Shown here: one piece after another, positions 8,677 to 17,992 of the stretch
How the letters are laid out: every line of letters begins with the position of its first letter
How positions within the stretch are numbered: position 1 is the stretch's first letter
Source: Silicimonas sp.
GTDB lineage: Bacteria > Pseudomonadota > Alphaproteobacteria > Rhodobacterales > Rhodobacteraceae
Direction of reading: 5' to 3'
Length of the DNA: 64,000 nt
NCBI GenBank assembly: GCA_022819605.1
Contig: JAJEGW010000017.1
Span: 1 to 64,000 of the forward strand
The notes under the pieces: model-generated
The model's input: only the letters and a program-made list of their open reading frames with translations
What the model was told of the DNA's origin: nothing
Databases searched by the model: none
Translations under genes and position numbers: made by a program

Positions 8677-9723
8677 TTATTGGGCCGGCCCCCGGGCCGG
8701 CTTGTTGTCGGCGCCGCCGGGTGGCTCGCGCCGCATGAAATGCGCGAGCGCAGGTATTCGCTGTTCGCGCAAGTTGCTGATGGCAACCGCGATCAGGACG
8801 ATCCCGCCCATGACCACCAGTTGCCAGAAAAAATCCACACCGGCAATGATCAGCGCGTTTGTCATCATGGCGAGCAGCAGCGCCCCCATGACCGAACCGT
8901 AGACGGATCCGCGCCCGCCGAAGAGGCTGGTACCGCCAATGATGACGGCCGAGATTACGTGGATCTCCATGGCGGTCCCGATCGTCGCCTGGGTCGAATC
9001 GATGCGTGCCATCATGATGAGCCCGCCCAGTGCAGTGAACAGGCCCATCAGCACATACACCATGACCTCGACGCGATTGACCGGTACGCCGGCGAGACGT
9101 GCGGCCTCGCGGTTGCCGCCGATCGCTCGCACATGGAGGCCGAAGCGCGTGCGATTGAAGAGCCATGCGCCGAATACGGCAGCTGCCAGCGAGATGATCA
9201 CGGGCACCGGTACGCCGCCGAGTACACCCTGCCCGACATAGGTGACCGATGTGGGCAGCCCGAAGTGCATTTCTCCAGCGGAATGGACCAAGGCGAGGCC
9301 GCGAAGCCCGGCCATCATCCCGAGCGTCGTGATGAACGGCGGGATTTTCACATACGCGACCAGCGATCCGGTCAGGAAGCCCAGAAAGGCCCCTAGGGCA
9401 AACATGAACGCCACGCCGAGCAGCGGATTCAAGCCGCCCTTGATCAACCCGAAAGCTACGACGGTGATGAATGCAACCGCCGAACCAACGGAAAGATCTA
9501 TGCCGGCGCTCGTGATCACGAACGTCATGCCGACAGCCATGACGATGATGAAGGATGCCTGGGTCAGGATGTTGATGAAATTGGTGATCGTGCCAAAACG
9601 CGGGTTGATGAGGATGAACAGGATGGCAAGTGCCACGATCACCGCCGTGAGTCCGATCCCTTCGAATAGCCACCGCCGGTCAGCGTGACCGATGCCGGGT
9701 TCAGAGTTCGCTTTCGAATTCAA
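8677..9723 (-). CDS. ABC sugar importer permease (RbsC/FrcC-like)
   Basis: A 348-residue BPD_transp_2 permease with about eight to ten hydrophobic segments starting near residue 22. The family loop GIDLSVGSA and the EAA-like stretch NREAARLAGVPVNRV, which contacts the ATPase, are present. I start at TTG (9721-9723), which follows GGGCGAGG at good spacing; no better ATG is visible. The ATPase gene ends 13 bases upstream, so the ribosome site lies in that gap. It carries substrate across the inner membrane, probably as a homodimer. Confidence 0.92.
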   Translation of the reverse strand: MNSKANSEPGIGHADRRWLFEGIGLTAVIVALAILFILINPRFGTITNFINILTQASFIIVMAVGMTFVITSAGIDLSVGSAVAFITVVAFGLIKGGLNPLLGVAFMFALGAFLGFLTGSLVAYVKIPPFITTLGMMAGLRGLALVHSAGEMHFGLPTSVTYVGQGVLGGVPVPVIISLAAAVFGAWLFNRTRFGLHVRAIGGNREAARLAGVPVNRVEVMVYVLMGLFTALGGLIMMARIDSTQATIGTAMEIHVISAVIIGGTSLFGGRGSVYGSVMGALLLAMMTNALIIAGVDFFWQLVVMGGIVLIAVAISNLREQRIPALAHFMRREPPGGADNKPARGPAQ

Positions 9724-9736
9724 TGTGCACCTCGCC

Positions 9737-10513
9737 CTAAGTCTCTGCTCCGAAGGTGATCAGCCTTACAACCTCGTCACGCGTCGTGGCAGCGGCGCTC
9801 ACTACGCCGATGAGCCGGCCGTTCTTCATGATCGCGATTCGGTCCGCGAGCTGGAATACGTGCTCGAGATTGTGGCTGATGATGATCACGCTGATGCCGC
9901 GGTCGCGCATCGTTCTTACGAGATCGAGCACCCGACGGCCCTCCTCCACTCCGAGGGCTGCCATGGGTTCGTCCATGACGAGGAGGCGAACGTCCTGGAG
10001 GAGCAACCGGCTGATTGCCACGGTCTGGCGCTGGCCGCCGGACAGCCGGATCACGGCATCATTGAGCCGAGGCAAAGAGATTCCGAATCCGGAGAGCAGT
10101 TCGATGGTCCGCTCGCGCATTAGCCTGTGGTCAAGTTGTGGAATGAACAGGAGCATCCGGGTCAGCAATTCGCGCCCGAGAAAGACATTCTCGGGCACGT
10201 TGAGCGTATCCACGAGGCCAAGTCCTTGGTGCAGACAGCCTATTCCGGCTTCGCTGGCATCACGCGGCGAGTTGAGCTGGTGCAATACGCCATCGATCTC
10301 AATTCGACCGCCATCAGGCGGCTGTGCGCCCGCAAGGGCCTTGACGAGAGTGGATTTGCCGGCGCCATTGTCACCCACGAGCGCCAGGATCTCGCCCTCA
10401 AATACTTCAAAGGAAACGTCGTCGACAGCCTTCAGTCCGCCGTAGCTCTTGGTGAGGCCAACCACGTTCAAGACCTTGGCAGCGTCCGGGGCATCAGTGT
10501 TTTTCCGAGTCAT
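9737..10513 (-). CDS. ABC sugar importer ATP-binding protein
   Basis: A 258-residue single-domain ATPase of the carbohydrate uptake class 2 type (FrcA-like), unlike the double-domain RbsA/XylG. Walker A is GDNGAGKST, the Q-loop is CLHQGLGL, the signature is LSGGQRQTVAISR, Walker B is LLVMDEP and the switch histidine is in IISHNLEHV, so it should be active. It is the first gene of the leftward importer operon; the promoter should lie in the 550-base region to its right, where an operator-like repeat is seen. Confidence 0.93.
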   Translation of the reverse strand: MTRKNTDAPDAAKVLNVVGLTKSYGGLKAVDDVSFEVFEGEILALVGDNGAGKSTLVKALAGAQPPDGGRIEIDGVLHQLNSPRDASEAGIGCLHQGLGLVDTLNVPENVFLGRELLTRMLLFIPQLDHRLMRERTIELLSGFGISLPRLNDAVIRLSGGQRQTVAISRLLLQDVRLLVMDEPMAALGVEEGRRVLDLVRTMRDRGISVIIISHNLEHVFQLADRIAIMKNGRLIGVVSAAATTRDEVVRLITFGAET

Positions 10514-11066
10514 TCGGGGATGTTCTCGTGCGAGAAAAGGGGCAATACAAATCTTAATTCAAAGATCGACCGTACCAATCCCCAGCGTTCTGGTCAACAG
10601 GCCATGTCTTGCATCTTGCAGATTTGGCGAGTCTGCGTTGAGTTGGCTGCGCTTTCTGAAACTGCGCTTTCCGAAACGGAAAAACTGTAACGGACAGTTA
10701 GGCCGAACAGATCCTTCTTCACTCTGAATGGGGCGATTCGCTTGCCCGTCCCGTCGTCCAGCCGACTGCCGCACACCGGAAATCTGGCACCGCAGTGCAA
10801 TCGCCATTCGCTCGCTTGGCGTGGGCACATCCAGCGTCTGCATGCATGAAGATGCAAGGCCGCGAAAGCCATGATGTCAGCGAACAACCGACCGAACCGG
10901 ATTGGGTAGAAACGGGTCGTCTAAGGCGGGAAATTGCAAGCGTCGTTGCAGCCCGGTTCAGGTGACGTCATCATGCACCTAACTAGGAAGGTTGGTCGCA
11001 CCGGTTCAGAAAAGATGTGCCGGAACATGATGAACCGGCTCGGCAAGCGAGGACGACGGTGTCTGC
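10514..11066. other. 553-base divergent intergenic region
   Basis: This stretch lies between the starts of the leftward importer operon and the rightward plsC gene. Two leftward frames of 94-97 codons overlap here but show no recognisable domain, no good ribosome site and no family resemblance, so I do not call them. The notable content is the repeat at 10647-10682, described separately. Confidence 0.5.
10647..10682. promoter_or_regulatory. Tandem palindromic repeat, possible operator of the sugar importer operon
   Basis: Two 15-base near-identical copies sit in tandem: CTGCGCTTTCTGAAA (10647-10661) and CTGCGCTTTCCGAAA (10662-10676). Each contains the palindrome TTTCYGAAA, and the second continues into TTTCCG-AAA-CGGAAA (10668-10682). 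Helically phased palindromes 134 bases upstream of a sugar-transport operon suggest a repressor site, but no regulator gene is adjacent and the regulator family is unknown. Confidence 0.35.
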
Positions 11067-11789
11067 ATGATGTTGCAATGGGTGAGATCGCTTGCATTCA
11101 GCTTCTTCATGTACGCAGCAATGTTCGGATACGCGTTCTTCTTCTTTCCCTTTGCGGTTTTCAGTCGGGAATGGGCATATCGCGCTTGCAACGCTTGGTG
11201 CTCCCTCGTTATCCGGACAGCGCGCCGGATGGTCGATCTCAAGGTCGAGATCAGAGGTGATCCGCCAGTTGGCGACGTCTTGATTGCTGCAAAGCACCAG
11301 TCATTCTTCGACATCATCGTCATCTTCCATGCCGTTCGACGTGCAAAGTTCATCATGAAGCGCGAGTTGATGTTCGCGCCCGTTCTCGGGCAATACGCGC
11401 TCCGCATTGGCTGCATCCCGGTTGCACGCGGCAAGCGGAGAGACGCGATTCGCAAGATGAAGCGCGAGGTCAGCAGGAAAGGCTCCGACATGGGCCAATT
11501 GATCATCTATCCGCAGGGTACGCGCGTCGCGCCTGGTGCCTGGAAGCCTTACAAGGTCGGCACGGGTGTACTGTACGAGCAGCTTGGCAAGCCCTGCGTG
11601 CCGGTCGCCACCAATGTCGGGTTTTTCTGGCCGAAACGAAAGGTCCTTCGCAGGCCGGGCACGGCAGTGGTCGAGTTTCTTGATCCGATTCCACCAGGGC
11701 TTTCCGTTGAGGAATTCATGGAATCGCTGGAAGAACGTGTCGAGACCCGCTCGGATGCGCTCCTCGATGAGGCCCGAGAAGCAAGCTGA
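11067..11789 (+). CDS. plsC: 1-acyl-sn-glycerol-3-phosphate acyltransferase
   Basis: A 240-residue PlsC-type acyltransferase that makes phosphatidic acid from lysophosphatidic acid at the inner membrane. An N-terminal hydrophobic segment (about residues 5-32) is followed by the catalytic HX4D motif in KHQSFFD and the glycerophosphate-binding motif YPQGTR. The usual Glu of EGTR is Gln here, which I recall in many alphaproteobacterial relatives, so it need not mean loss of activity. The start is the first of two consecutive ATGs. accA follows after 143 bases with its own candidate promoter, so both neighbours serve lipid synthesis. Confidence 0.9.
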   Translation: MMLQWVRSLAFSFFMYAAMFGYAFFFFPFAVFSREWAYRACNAWCSLVIRTARRMVDLKVEIRGDPPVGDVLIAAKHQSFFDIIVIFHAVRRAKFIMKRELMFAPVLGQYALRIGCIPVARGKRRDAIRKMKREVSRKGSDMGQLIIYPQGTRVAPGAWKPYKVGTGVLYEQLGKPCVPVATNVGFFWPKRKVLRRPGTAVVEFLDPIPPGLSVEEFMESLEERVETRSDALLDEAREAS

Positions 11790-11881
11790 GGCTGCGTTCG
11801 GAATGCCTCGTCATGCCCTTCCCGAATGGGGACTTCATTGCCTTGGTGAAAGGAACGGCAAAGTGAACCGGTTGTCGAAAC

Positions 11882-11910
11882 TTGCGGTTTGTAACCTGCG
11901 GACCCTATAT
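11882..11910 (+). promoter_or_regulatory. Candidate promoter of accA
   Basis: TTGCGG (11882-11887) and CTATAT (11905-11910) are separated by 17 bases and lie 23 bases upstream of the accA start codon. This fits a sigma70-type promoter with a short leader. The call rests on spacing and resemblance only. Confidence 0.4.
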
Positions 11911-11932
11911 TGCAAGTTGAGAAAGGGCAGGC

Positions 11933-12892
11933 ATGAACTATCTCGAATTTGAAAAGCCTCTCGCGGAAATCGAAGGCAAGGCGGAAGAGTTGCGCGCGAT
12001 GGCGCGCTCGAACGCGGGGATGGACATCAAGAAGGAAGCGAACCAGCTGGATTTGAAGGCAAAGTCGCTTCTGGCCGATCTCTACAAGAACCTGTCCCCT
12101 TGGAGAAAGTGCCAGGTCGCACGACATCCCGACCGGCCTCATTGCACCGACTACATCGAGGCCCTGTTCACCGAGTACACGCCTCTGGCGGGCGATCGGA
12201 ACTTTGCGGATGACCAGGCGGTGATTGGCGGCTTGGCTCGACTGAACGATCGCCCTGTGATGGTAATCGGGCATGAGAAGGGCAAGAACACGCAGGCACG
12301 CATAGAGCGCAATTTTGGCATGGCGCGTCCTGAGGGCTACAGGAAGGCCGTGCGGCTCATGGATCTCGCGGATCGGTTCAACGTTCCCGTGGTGACCCTC
12401 ATCGACACGCCGGGCGCCTATCCCGGCAAGGGTGCAGAGGAACGAGGCCAGTCTGAGGCAATCGCGCGGGCGACGGAAAAGTGCCTGAAGATCGGGGTTC
12501 CGCTCGTGAGCATGGTGATCGGCGAAGGCGGCTCTGGCGGGGCCGTGGCAATTGCGACCGCGAATCGCGTCGCGATGCTTGAGCACTCGGTCTATTCAGT
12601 GATTTCTCCCGAGGGTTGTGCGTCAATTCTCTGGAAGGATGCCGAAAAGATGCGGGAAGCGGCCGAAGCCCTCAGGCTGACGGCTCAGGATCTGCACCGC
12701 CTCGGCGTCATCGACCAGATTGTCCGTGAACCCGTTGGTGGCGCTCATCGGAACATTGGGGCGACGACAAAGTCCGTGGGGAAATGCATCGAGAAGTTCC
12801 TGGAGCAGTTGTCGGGGATGTCGCGCAAGAAGCTGATCGAGGAGCGGCGTTCGAAGTTCCTCTCGATGGGACAGGGCAGCCTGGCCGCATAG
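11933..12892 (+). CDS. accA: Acetyl-CoA carboxylase carboxyltransferase subunit alpha
   Basis: A 319-residue alpha subunit of the carboxyltransferase that moves CO2 from carboxybiotin to acetyl-CoA, the first committed step of fatty acid synthesis. The whole chain fits the family: N-terminal helix [16 protein letters not shown], carboxyltransferase core with [16 protein letters not shown], oxyanion region GEGGSGGA, and the [16 protein letters not shown] block. The ATG follows AAAGGGCAG. The partner accD is not in this window, as usual. Confidence 0.97.
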   Translation: MNYLEFEKPLAEIEGKAEELRAMARSNAGMDIKKEANQLDLKAKSLLADLYKNLSPWRKCQVARHPDRPHCTDYIEALFTEYTPLAGDRNFADDQAVIGGLARLNDRPVMVIGHEKGKNTQARIERNFGMARPEGYRKAVRLMDLADRFNVPVVTLIDTPGAYPGKGAEERGQSEAIARATEKCLKIGVPLVSMVIGEGGSGGAVAIATANRVAMLEHSVYSVISPEGCASILWKDAEKMREAAEALRLTAQDLHRLGVIDQIVREPVGGAHRNIGATTKSVGKCIEKFLEQLSGMSRKKLIEERRSKFLSMGQGSLAA

Positions 12893-13111
12893 GCCGTGAT
12901 CGCGCTCTGTAATTCAAGATGGCGGAAAGCGCGACGGGTACCGCTCGCTCCGCTCCGGCGTGCAGCGGATGCTGCGGCCCCGGTGTACGAGTTTCCAGGC
13001 GGCCGATGAGAAGCCAAGCATGGCGGCTGGGCGGGCCCTCGCTGCTTCGCCAACCTGAGCGTGCAGGAGATGTTCTGGCCGCGGCAACGAAAATGCCGGC
13101 CCAGGCCCGGC

Positions 13112-14965
13112 CTATCCGTCCCGCAGGATCTCGCGAATTCGGTTGCCGAGTTCCTGTTGCCATGGGCCGCGCATTTCCTTGACCCGTGCCACGTAGGCGT
13201 CGTTCTTCTCCAGCGGGAGGGTCGGATCGTAGGAATCCGCGACTTCCAGCATTGCGCGATGGTCCAAGTCGTTGAATGCTTCAACCATCTTTCTGGACTT
13301 TGCCCGAGGTATGCCAAGCGCCTCGTACGCGGAACGCCCGACCCTGAGTGAACTGTCATAGGTTTCGCGGATAATGTCCCGGCATCCGACGGCCCAGAGG
13401 TCGTAGACGTGGTGCCGGTTCCGAGCGCTTGCGATGACATGAAGATCCGGAAAGTTATGGACCGCGTATTCAGCGAGCTGCGTGACGCTGTCCACGTCGT
13501 CGATCGAGATCACCAGGACCTTTGCCCGGTCAATGCCCGCAGCCTTCAGGAGGTCCGGACGGGTCGCGTCCCCGAAATACACTCTCGCCCCGAGCCTTCT
13601 CAGCATGTCGATCTGCTTGGAATCGTAGTCGATGACGGTCGTCTTGTAGCCTGCTGCAAGGAGCATTCGGTCAACGACGGTGCCGATCCGGCCATAACCG
13701 GCGATTATGACCTCACCGGGCTCTTCGATCTCGTCCTCGACGCGCGCTTCCTCGTTGATGAAGTGGTCCGTGATCACTCTCTCGTGGACGATGAAGAGCA
13801 AGGGGGTCAGCAGCATCGACATGGCGATCACGAGAAGCAGCTGGTCGGCGATGGCGGTCGGCAGAACGGCATTGGCGACCGAAAAGGAAAGCAGCACGAA
13901 CCCGAATTCACCGGCCTGGGAGAGGGCCATTGCAAGAAGCCAGCGATCCGGTCCCCTGAGCCCGAATGCCGTGCCAAGCAGAAAGAGGATTGCGCCCTTG
14001 ATCGCGATCAGGCCCAGCGTCAGGCCGATCGTGACCACGAGGCTGTCCCACAGGAGCGCAAAGTTGATGCCGGCCCCGACCGTAATGAAGAAGAGGCCGA
14101 GGAGGAGTCCGCGAAACGGATCGATGTCGCTCTCGAGTTCGTGGCGGTACTCGCTGTTGGCAAGCACGACGCCCGCGATGAACGCGCCGAGCGCCGGCGA
14201 TAGGCCGACGAGCACCATCACGAGCGCTATCGTTACGACGATGGCAAGGGCGGTTGCCACGAACATCTCGCGGAGGCCCGTGACCGCAATGAACCGGAGC
14301 GCGGGACGCGTCAGGTAGTTTCCGCCGAGAATCACGATGCCGACGGCGCTCAGCGTCACAACGGCCGTCTGCAGGCCGTTCATTCCCTCCACGAGGCTCA
14401 GCGACGGGCCGTGGATTTCCGTGTCTGAAGTTGCCGCGAATCCCGCCAGTTCGGGAATTGCCAGCAAGGGCACTACCGCAAGAATCGGGATGACGGCCAC
14501 GTCCTGGGTCAGAAGGACAAAGAAACCGGATTCACCGCCGGAGCTCTTCAGCAGCCCCTTTTCGGTGAACGTTTGCAGCGTGATTGCCGTCGAGGAGAGT
14601 GCCAGCACGAGACCGATTGCAACCGATACGTTCCAGGGTTGTCCCAGCACGTTGGCAAGGCCCGCAACGACGGCCGTCGTCAGCAGTATCTGGCCACCGC
14701 CCATCCCGAGCAGCTTGAGCCGCATCTGCCACAGGTATCTCGGCTCCAGCTCAAGCCCAATGAGAAACAGCATCATGACGACGCCAAGTTCGGCAACCTG
14801 CTGGATTGCATGCACGTCGACGTCCAGCAGCGCCAGAACCGGGCTGATCGCGACTCCCGCAGCGAGGTAACCGAGGACCGAACCTAATCCGAGCCGCGTG
14901 GCGATGGGGACGGAAACGACGCCCGCGATCAGGAAGATGAAGGCGAGAAGCAGGATGTCGGTCAT
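13112..14965 (-). CDS. CPA2 family cation:proton antiporter with RCK domain (Kef-like)
   Basis: A 617-residue protein with an N-terminal Na/H exchanger domain of about 12 membrane helices (residues 1-385) and a cytoplasmic RCK/TrkA-N domain starting near residue 410 with the nucleotide motif AGYGRIGTVVDRML. It resembles KefB/KefC, which exchange K+ for H+, though ion specificity and glutathione gating cannot be read directly. I start at the ATG of MTDILLLAF; a GTG 26 codons upstream adds a non-family extension. No kefF/kefG-type ancillary gene is adjacent. It converges on accA and is divergent from coxS. Confidence 0.9.
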   Translation of the reverse strand: MTDILLLAFIFLIAGVVSVPIATRLGLGSVLGYLAAGVAISPVLALLDVDVHAIQQVAELGVVMMLFLIGLELEPRYLWQMRLKLLGMGGGQILLTTAVVAGLANVLGQPWNVSVAIGLVLALSSTAITLQTFTEKGLLKSSGGESGFFVLLTQDVAVIPILAVVPLLAIPELAGFAATSDTEIHGPSLSLVEGMNGLQTAVVTLSAVGIVILGGNYLTRPALRFIAVTGLREMFVATALAIVVTIALVMVLVGLSPALGAFIAGVVLANSEYRHELESDIDPFRGLLLGLFFITVGAGINFALLWDSLVVTIGLTLGLIAIKGAILFLLGTAFGLRGPDRWLLAMALSQAGEFGFVLLSFSVANAVLPTAIADQLLLVIAMSMLLTPLLFIVHERVITDHFINEEARVEDEIEEPGEVIIAGYGRIGTVVDRMLLAAGYKTTVIDYDSKQIDMLRRLGARVYFGDATRPDLLKAAGIDRAKVLVISIDDVDSVTQLAEYAVHNFPDLHVIASARNRHHVYDLWAVGCRDIIRETYDSSLRVGRSAYEALGIPRAKSRKMVEAFNDLDHRAMLEVADSYDPTLPLEKNDAYVARVKEMRGPWQQELGNRIREILRDG

Positions 14966-15137
14966 GGAACCAAATTGCAGGGTTCCGGGTGCCCTGAAAA
15001 GGCGAAAGCTTGCGGCGCAAGAAGAATCATTCGGGTTCCGCACCTGGGACGTAACTTTTTTGCTTTCTTGATTGCCAGTCTTTGCTATCGTTCAAGCATG
15101 TCCCTGCGACCCGAATTGAATTCCTAGGAGGATCAAG

Positions 15138-15608
15138 ATGAGCACAGTCTCCATGACGGTGAACGGCAAGGCCGTATCCGCCGATGTCGAGGACCGCACG
15201 CTCCTTGTCGACTACATTCGCGAGCACCTGCGCCTGACCGGCACTCATGTCGGATGCGACACAAGCCAATGCGGCACTTGCGTGGTCCACGTGGAGGGCA
15301 AGGCGGTGAAGTCCTGCACCATGCTGGCCGCCGCGGCCGAAGGCGCGGAGGTCACGACCATCGAGGGCGTGGCGAACGGCGACCTGCATCCGATGCAGAG
15401 GGCATTCAATGACAATCACGGGCTTCAGTGCGGCTTCTGCACGCCGGGCATGATCATGAGCGGAATCGATATGGTCAATCGCTACAAGGCTGAGGGAAGG
15501 ACGCTCGACGAAGCCGCGATCCGTCACGAGCTTGAAGGCAATATCTGCCGATGCACCGGCTACCACAACATCGTGAAGTCGATTGCGCAAGCCGCCAGCG
15601 AGATGTGA
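15138..15608 (+). CDS. coxS: 2Fe-2S subunit of a form II CO dehydrogenase-like molybdenum hydroxylase
   Basis: A 156-residue small subunit that relays electrons between the molybdenum centre and FAD. The plant-type cluster is in [10 protein letters not shown] with a further cysteine in KSC, and the second cluster in QCGFCTPGM and ICRCTGY. A strong ribosome site AGGAGG sits 8 bases before the ATG. It starts the operon coxS-coxL-coxM, an order associated with form II enzymes. Actual substrate is uncertain; many form II enzymes are not proven CO oxidisers. Confidence 0.92.
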   Translation: MSTVSMTVNGKAVSADVEDRTLLVDYIREHLRLTGTHVGCDTSQCGTCVVHVEGKAVKSCTMLAAAAEGAEVTTIEGVANGDLHPMQRAFNDNHGLQCGFCTPGMIMSGIDMVNRYKAEGRTLDEAAIRHELEGNICRCTGYHNIVKSIAQAASEM

Positions 15609-15620
15609 GGAGGGCAACAG

Positions 15621-17981
15621 ATGAGCGAAGGAATCGGTGCACCGGTCAAGCGCAAGGAAGACAAGCGCTTCATTACCGGAAAGGGCAAGTATACCGACGA
15701 CATCAGGATGGAGAACCAGGCCTACGCGGCGTTCGCCCGATCCCCTCACGCACATGCGGAGATCAATGGCATCGAGACGTCCGCAGCCGAGGCGATGAGC
15801 GGCGTCATTGCCGTGCTGGACGGTGCGCAACTGACAGGTGACGGCATCGGCAACCTGATTTGTGGCTGGGCGATCTCGTCAAAGGACGGAAGCCCGATGA
15901 ACATGGGTGCATGGTCTGCGCTGGCTACCGAGAAGGTGCGATACGTCGGCGACGCAGTGGCCGTCGTCATCGCGGAAAGCAAGGAGGAGGCTCAAGCGGC
16001 AGCCGAGGCGATCGAGGTGAGCTACAACGAGCTTCCCGTGGCGGCGAGCATTGCGGCCGCTCTCGCGGATGGCGCTCCGCAAGTCCACGACAACGCGCCC
16101 GGCAACGTGATCTACGACTGGGAACTCGGCGACGGCGACGCGACCGCCGCGGCACTTGCGGGAGCGGCGCATGTCACGGAAATGGACATCACCAACAACC
16201 GCCTCGCCCCGAACGCGATGGAGCCGCGGTCTGCGGTTGCAACCTACGATGACGCGGAAGACCACTACACGCTGTATTCGACCAGCCAGAACCCGCACGT
16301 GGCGCGGCTGGTGCTGAGCGCCTTCTACCAGGTTGCCCCTGAGCACAAGCTTCGCGTGATCGCGCCCGATGTGGGAGGAGGGTTCGGGTCGAAGATCTAC
16401 ATCTATCCGGAAGAGATCGTCTGTCTTTGGGCCTCCATGAAGACCAGGCGCTCCGTCAAGTGGACGGCTGAGCGGACGGAGGCCTTCCTGACCGATGCCC
16501 ACGGACGCGATCACGTCACCAAGGCGCGGATGGGCTTTGATTCCGATGGCAGGATCGTGGGATTCAAGGTCTCGACCAAGGCGAACTTTGGTGCCTACAT
16601 GTCGCTCTTTTCCAGTGCCGTGCCGACTTATCTCTACGCGACGCTGCTTTCGGGAACCTACGACATCCCGGCGATCCATTGCGAAGTCCTGGCGTGCTAC
16701 ACGAACACCGTGCCCGTGGACGCCTATCGCGGCGCAGGGCGGCCGGAAGCGTCTTTCGTCGTGGAGCGCCTGATGGAGACAGCCGCGCGAGAAATGGGCA
16801 AGGATCCAGCGGAACTGCGGCGCGTGAACTTCGTCAAGGAGTTCCCGTACCAGACCCAGGTCATAATGAACTACGATTCCGGAGATTTCGAAGGCAACAT
16901 GAACCAGGCCATGGAGGCTGCCGACTGGGCCGGCTTCACGGCGCGCAAGGCAGAAGCCGCCAATCGCGGCAAGCTTCGCGGCATCGGCATGGCCTGTTAC
17001 ATCGAGGCTTGCGGAATCGCGCCTTCGGCCGCGGTTGGCTCGCTCGGGGCCGGCGTCGGTCTCTGGGAATCTGCGGAAGTGCGCGTGAACCCGGTCGGAA
17101 CGATCGAAGTGCTTACCGGTTCGCACAGCCACGGGCAGGGACACGAAACGACCTTTGCGCAGGTCGTGGCGGAGCGCTTCGGCGTGCCGCTCGACAGCAT
17201 CCAGATCGTCCATGGCGACACCGACAAGGTGCAGTTCGGCATGGGCACCTACGGGTCGCGTTCAGGTCCCGTCGGCATCTCGGCGATCGTCAAGGCCTGC
17301 GACAAGGTCGAGGTGAAGGTGCGGAAGATCGCGGCGCATCTGCTGGAATGCAATCCGGACGACCTCGTGATGGAAGACAGCCAGGTCAAGGTGCCGGGCA
17401 CCAACAAGGCGCTCGGCTGGCACGAGGTGGGGCTTGCGGCCTACACCGCGCATAACCTGCCTGCCGACATGGAACCCGGCCTTAAGGAGGGAGCGTTTTA
17501 CGACCCCGAGAACTTCACCTTCCCGATGGGCTGTTTCGTTGCCGAGGTCGAGATCGATCCTGGCACCGGAAAGACCGACGTCGTCAAGTTCGTGGCCTCG
17601 GACGATTTCGGGGTGATCATCAATCCGATGATCGTCGAAGGCCAGGTTCACGGCGGCATTGCCCAAGGTGTCGGGCAGGCCCTGCTGGAAGAGATGGTGT
17701 ATGACGAGAGCGGCCAGCCGGTTTCAGGTTCCTACATGGACTACACGATGCCGCGAGCCGAAGACGTGCCGAGCTTCGTGGTCGAGCATCACAACACCCG
17801 GTGCGCAACGAATCCCCTCGGCATCAAGGGCTGCGGGGAGGCTGGGGCAATCGGTTCGCCGCCAGCTGTCATCAACGCGATCACTGACGCCATCGGCAAC
17901 AACGACGTCAGCATGCCGGCGACGCCCGCGAAGGTCTGGGCTGCAATCCAGGCGTCCGGCACCAGCATGGCTGCGGAATAG
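15621..17981 (+). CDS. coxL: Molybdopterin-binding large subunit, form II CoxL-like
   Basis: A 786-residue catalytic subunit of the xanthine oxidase family. It carries the form II active-site motif AYRGAGR (about residues 368-374), not the AYxCSFR of form I CO dehydrogenase, so the S-selanyl cysteine of true CO dehydrogenase is absent. The base Glu is in GCGEAGAIGSP (about residue 739), and GGGFGSK is the cofactor-contact motif. Oxidation of CO or of another small aldehyde or aromatic compound are both possible. The start is 12 bases after the coxS stop, preceded by GGAGGG. Confidence 0.92.
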   Translation: MSEGIGAPVKRKEDKRFITGKGKYTDDIRMENQAYAAFARSPHAHAEINGIETSAAEAMSGVIAVLDGAQLTGDGIGNLICGWAISSKDGSPMNMGAWSALATEKVRYVGDAVAVVIAESKEEAQAAAEAIEVSYNELPVAASIAAALADGAPQVHDNAPGNVIYDWELGDGDATAAALAGAAHVTEMDITNNRLAPNAMEPRSAVATYDDAEDHYTLYSTSQNPHVARLVLSAFYQVAPEHKLRVIAPDVGGGFGSKIYIYPEEIVCLWASMKTRRSVKWTAERTEAFLTDAHGRDHVTKARMGFDSDGRIVGFKVSTKANFGAYMSLFSSAVPTYLYATLLSGTYDIPAIHCEVLACYTNTVPVDAYRGAGRPEASFVVERLMETAAREMGKDPAELRRVNFVKEFPYQTQVIMNYDSGDFEGNMNQAMEAADWAGFTARKAEAANRGKLRGIGMACYIEACGIAPSAAVGSLGAGVGLWESAEVRVNPVGTIEVLTGSHSHGQGHETTFAQVVAERFGVPLDSIQIVHGDTDKVQFGMGTYGSRSGPVGISAIVKACDKVEVKVRKIAAHLLECNPDDLVMEDSQVKVPGTNKALGWHEVGLAAYTAHNLPADMEPGLKEGAFYDPENFTFPMGCFVAEVEIDPGTGKTDVVKFVASDDFGVIINPMIVEGQVHGGIAQGVGQALLEEMVYDESGQPVSGSYMDYTMPRAEDVPSFVVEHHNTRCATNPLGIKGCGEAGAIGSPPAVINAITDAIGNNDVSMPATPAKVWAAIQASGTSMAAE

Positions 17982-17992
17982 GGAGAGAGGCG

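Noticed and set aside
8660..9673. Long upstream extension of the sugar-binding protein frame through the permease gene
   Set aside because: It is an alternative frame of the permease gene, rich in Arg/His and without family similarity. The signal peptide and a strong ribosome site mark the start at 8659.
10559..10887. Leftward frames of 94-97 codons upstream of the importer operon
   Set aside because: No ribosome site, no recognisable domain, and both overlap the operator-like repeat.
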